32,302 nt of DNA from Luteococcus sp052116585 (GTDB lineage: Bacteria > Actinomycetota > Actinomycetes > Propionibacteriales > Propionibacteriaceae), in NCBI RefSeq assembly GCF_052116585.1, contig NZ_JBQKKT010000027.1, forward strand, positions 1-32,302, read 5' to 3'. This document shows, piece by piece, positions 30,584 to 32,302 of the stretch (positions are counted from its first letter, which is position 1; every line of letters begins with the position of its first letter). The notes beneath the pieces are model-generated. The model saw nothing but the letters and a program-made list of their open reading frames with translations. It ran no database searches and was not told where the DNA came from. The position numbers and the translations under genes were made by a program.

Positions 30584-31237
30584 TCAGTCGAGCTCCACGC
30601 GGATCCCGTCGCTCTCCACCTGCCAGCGCACGTGGGACAGGTCACGGACCTGGGCATCGGCGTCGATCCGGTCCGGCGGAGTGCTGGTGAGGACCGCCAG
30701 GGTCGCCATCCCCGCTGCCCGCGCAGCCTCGACTCCCGTCGGGGCGTCCTCCACGACGAGGCAGCGAGAAGGGTCCGCTCCCAGCTGACGGGCTGCCGCA
30801 AGGAAGATGTCGGGGGCCGGCTTGCCCTCGGCGACGTCACTGGCCGTCACCAGCACGCGCGACGGTCTCAGGCCGGCGGCCTCCAGACGGGCACGGGCCA
30901 CGGCATGGGTCCCGCTGGTCCCGATCGCCACGCGATCGGCCGGGAGCGCGTCCAGCGTCTCGGCAGCACCGGGCAGGGCTCGGATCGCGTGGGTGGTGGC
31001 CACCTCCAGCTCCTCGATGCGAGCCAGTCCCTCGTCGACGCGCTCCTCCGGCAGGCAGAGCCGGATGATGTCCTCGCTGGTCCAGCCGTGCCAGCTGCGT
31101 GATGTGTCCGGCTCGACGTCGTACTCGGCCATCCATCGTCCCCACGCCTCACCCAGGGCCTGGGCTGAGTCGACGAGCGTCTGGTCGAGGTCAAAGATGA
31201 CGGCGTCGAAGACCCGTCCCTGCAGTGCACTGGCCAT
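30584..31237 (-). CDS. HAD-superfamily hydrolase (beta-phosphoglucomutase-like)
   Basis: The 217-aa protein has the four HAD motifs: nucleophile D16 and D18 in VIFDLDQTLVDS, VAIGTSGTHAVARARL (motif II region), the lysine in EGKPAPDIFLAAARQLG, and the acidic pair in LVVEDAPTGVEAARAAGM. The helical cap between about 22 and 90 is subfamily I type, as in phosphoglycolate phosphatase and beta-phosphoglucomutase relatives. The substrate is probably a small sugar phosphate but is not determined. ATG 31237 (MASALQGRVFDAVIFD) follows AGGATGG; the longer frame upstream is made of the 30-bp repeats and is unlikely to be translated. Confidence 0.88.
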   Translation of the reverse strand: MASALQGRVFDAVIFDLDQTLVDSAQALGEAWGRWMAEYDVEPDTSRSWHGWTSEDIIRLCLPEERVDEGLARIEELEVATTHAIRALPGAAETLDALPADRVAIGTSGTHAVARARLEAAGLRPSRVLVTASDVAEGKPAPDIFLAAARQLGADPSRCLVVEDAPTGVEAARAAGMATLAVLTSTPPDRIDADAQVRDLSHVRWQVESDGIRVELD

Positions 31238-31280
31238 GGATCCATCCTGACACGGGCTGGATCGTGTGGGCTCGAGCGAG

Positions 31281-31390
31281 CCCAGCCCCGCCCCGCGTGG
31301 GATTGGTGGCCCAGCCCCCGCGCCGCGTGGGATTGGTGGCGGCTCCCCCGCCCCGCGTGGGATTGGTGGCCCAGCCCCCACCCCGCGTGG
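31281..31390. repeat. 30-bp-period tandem array A
   Basis: Three near-identical 30-bp units lie at 31291-31320, 31321-31350 and 31351-31380, each with the core CCGCGTGGGATTGGTGGC followed by a C-rich 12-mer. A partial unit precedes them (31281-31290), and a degenerate start follows (CCCCGCGTGG, 31381-31390). There are no unique spacers, so it is a tandem repeat and not CRISPR. It is part of the 344-bp gap between the HAD and GNAT genes that holds no other gene I can support. Confidence 0.85.
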
Positions 31391-31430
31391 CTTTCATCAC
31401 CCCGCGACGGGTACAACACACGCGACGTCA

Positions 31431-31520
31431 CACAACCCACGCGACGCCGAACCAGGGCCTCACACCCCACGCGACGCCATTCCCAGACACCCGAACCCAC
31501 GCGACGCCGCCGCCCCGGCG
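31431..31520. repeat. 30-bp-period tandem array B
   Basis: Units of 30 bp at 31431-31460, 31461-31490 and 31491-31520 share CCCACGCGACGCC at the same offset and diverge elsewhere. A related ACACGCGACGTCACAC precedes at about 31418. The core CCCACGCG is the reverse complement of CGCGTGGG in array A, so the two arrays carry the same word in opposite directions. CAGGGCCTCACA also recurs at 31453-31464 and 31537-31548. Confidence 0.75.
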
Positions 31521-31581
31521 ACACGGGGCAGTGAGTCAGGGCCTCACAACCCGGGACACCACCCCGGGAGCCGCAGGGTCC

Positions 31582-32160
31582 TCAGCCTCCCACCGGCCGC
31601 AGCATGGGCCAGGTGATGAAACCGTGCTCCTCCACCCGTCGCACCGGGATGAATCCCTTGCGCCGGTAGATGTCCACATTCCTCTCCAGATTGGTCTCCA
31701 GGTAGACGGGGAGCTCCCGCTCGTCGGCGATGGCCAGCCCACGGTCCAGAAGCTCCGACGCGACGCCGCGCCCCTGGTGCGTCGGAAGCACCGCCAGCGT
31801 CGCCAGATAGCGCTGTGGACCGTCGATCACCTGCCGGTGCAGGGCGACAAGGGCGTTCTGGGCAGCCATCAGCGCCAGCCCCGCCCGCACCCCCGCAATC
31901 GTCGCGATCTTCAGATTCGTCGGGTCGACGATGTCTCGCCAGCGCACCGGGGAATCGGCTCGGTCCAGCCACAGGGCCACCCCGACGGGCGCACCGTCTC
32001 GCTCCACCAGATCCACCGACCCGTCGCGCAGACACTCCCGCGCGATGCCGCCGAAGACCAAGGGCAGCAGGGAGGTGCGAGCCGTCAGGTCAGGGACGGT
32101 GTGCACGAACAGCGGGTCATCGACGAAGGCGGCCGCCGCGATCCGGGCGGCAGCGCCCAC
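31582..32160 (-). CDS. GNAT-family N-acetyltransferase
   Basis: The 192-aa protein has the acetyl-CoA-binding motif of the GNAT fold, LATLAVLPTHQGRGVASELL (Q-x-x-G-x-G/A pattern), followed by PVYLETNLERNVDIYRRKGF, the usual motif B region with an aromatic residue before the final strands. The N-terminal AAFVDDPLFVHTVPD is typical of a subgroup annotated only as acetyltransferases. GTG 32160 is the only usable start downstream of an in-frame stop, yet the family normally has some 10-20 more N-terminal residues. The upstream codons (LLSARALKRTHARTADP) read plausibly, so a non-canonical start or a small assembly or sequence issue is possible. The acceptor substrate is unknown. Confidence 0.8.
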   Translation of the reverse strand: MGAAARIAAAAFVDDPLFVHTVPDLTARTSLLPLVFGGIARECLRDGSVDLVERDGAPVGVALWLDRADSPVRWRDIVDPTNLKIATIAGVRAGLALMAAQNALVALHRQVIDGPQRYLATLAVLPTHQGRGVASELLDRGLAIADERELPVYLETNLERNVDIYRRKGFIPVRRVEEHGFITWPMLRPVGG

Positions 32161-32243
32161 CGGATCGGCTGTGCGGGCGTGGGTGCGCTTAAGAGCTCGC
32201 GCGGATAGGAGGGACAGGTCCGGGGGCGAATATTCCCCGCTGC

Positions 32244-32249
32244 TAGCAT
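32244..32249 (+). promoter_or_regulatory. -10 box of a probable leaderless promoter
   Basis: TAGCAT lies seven bases before ATG 32257. This matches the TAnnnT plus 6-8 nt arrangement seen before rfbB and lysS and predicts a leaderless transcript for the gene that starts at the window edge. Confidence 0.35.
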
Positions 32250-32256
32250 CTGTAGC

Positions 32257-32302
32257 ATGTCAGGCGCTTCGAGCTCGGCCGCTTGCGCGGCAGTGACCAG
32301 GA
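32257..32302 (+). CDS. Start of an unidentified gene (partial)
   Basis: The frame from ATG 32257 reads MSGASSSAACAAVTR and runs open to the window end. Only 15 codons are visible, so no family can be named. It is supported by the TAGCAT -10 box at the leaderless distance and by its divergent position relative to the GNAT gene. It could also be a chance open frame. Confidence 0.3.
   Translation, partial: MSGASSSAACAAVTR

Noticed and set aside
30417..30788. Plus-strand 123-codon frame over the 17-bp repeats
   Set aside because: Overlaps the end of the HAD gene in antisense and contains a hairpin and tandem repeats; no ribosome-binding site.
31191..31421. Minus-strand frame with a repeated ATNPTRGG peptide
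   Set aside because: It arises only because a 30-bp repeat keeps frame; it overlaps the HAD gene and has no convincing start or homology.
31281..31520. CRISPR array
   Set aside because: The 30-bp units follow one another directly without unique spacers of constant length, and no cas genes are present.

Overview
The window comes from a high-G+C actinomycete, probably of the Propionibacteriaceae or a close relative. The evidence is codon use with G/C in almost every third position, frequent GTG and TTG starts, candidate leaderless promoters (TAnnnT boxes 6-8 nt before a start codon), and a conserved actinobacterial cell-wall/division cluster (fhaA-fhaB-pstP-rodA-pbpA-pknB, pabA/trpG, DUF881, crgA). 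The genus is an inference; I have no marker gene that fixes it.

Positions 1-11.5 kb are accessory DNA. They begin with the last codons and terminal inverted repeat of a probable IS3-family element, followed by a full MobF relaxase-helicase and a two-gene module in which an unrecognised 165-aa protein is translationally coupled to a DUF6036/AbiEii-like nucleotidyltransferase. Near 4.94 kb there is a sharp junction. To its right a second, different MobF relaxase lies on the minus strand and has lost its C-terminal helicase end. A repeat-rich 77-bp stretch precedes that relaxase and is a candidate oriT or operator. Next come a three-gene ABC-2 exporter operon, a divergent HTH regulator, an excisionase-like protein, and a tRNA-Leu(CAG) whose 3' end faces the mobile DNA. 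The simplest reading is a composite, partly decayed integrative element or island bordered on the right by the tRNA gene. No integrase is visible.

From the tRNA rightwards the window looks chromosomal: a small secreted lamin-tail-domain protein, a GlbO-type truncated haemoglobin, and an MHS-family symporter with a CRP-like operator upstream. The dTDP-L-rhamnose genes follow, with rfbA divergent from rfbB and a fused rfbC-rfbD. A 12-codon mini-ORF exactly fills the gap between rfbB and the fusion gene.

From 18.4 to 26.0 kb lies the Ser/Thr phosphorylation and wall-elongation cluster: FhaA and FhaB (FHA readers), PstP (PP2C phosphatase), RodA (SEDS glycosyltransferase), PbpA (transpeptidase) and PknB (kinase with three PASTA domains). 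All genes from fhaA to pbpA overlap or nearly touch, while pknB has its own 124-bp leader. No pknA is present. On the other side of a bidirectional terminator are pabA/trpG, a DUF881 membrane protein, crgA and lysS, then a lysine-free acidic disordered protein, a HAD hydrolase, two 30-bp-period repeat arrays, a GNAT acetyltransferase and the first codons of a last gene.

The best candidates for something new are the nucleotidyltransferase module with its unknown partner (3700-4859), the recombinant junction and truncated relaxase (about 4940), the inverted-repeat cluster upstream of that relaxase (7630-7706), and the 30-bp arrays at 31.28-31.52 kb. I did not find a complete, clearly undescribed multigene system.
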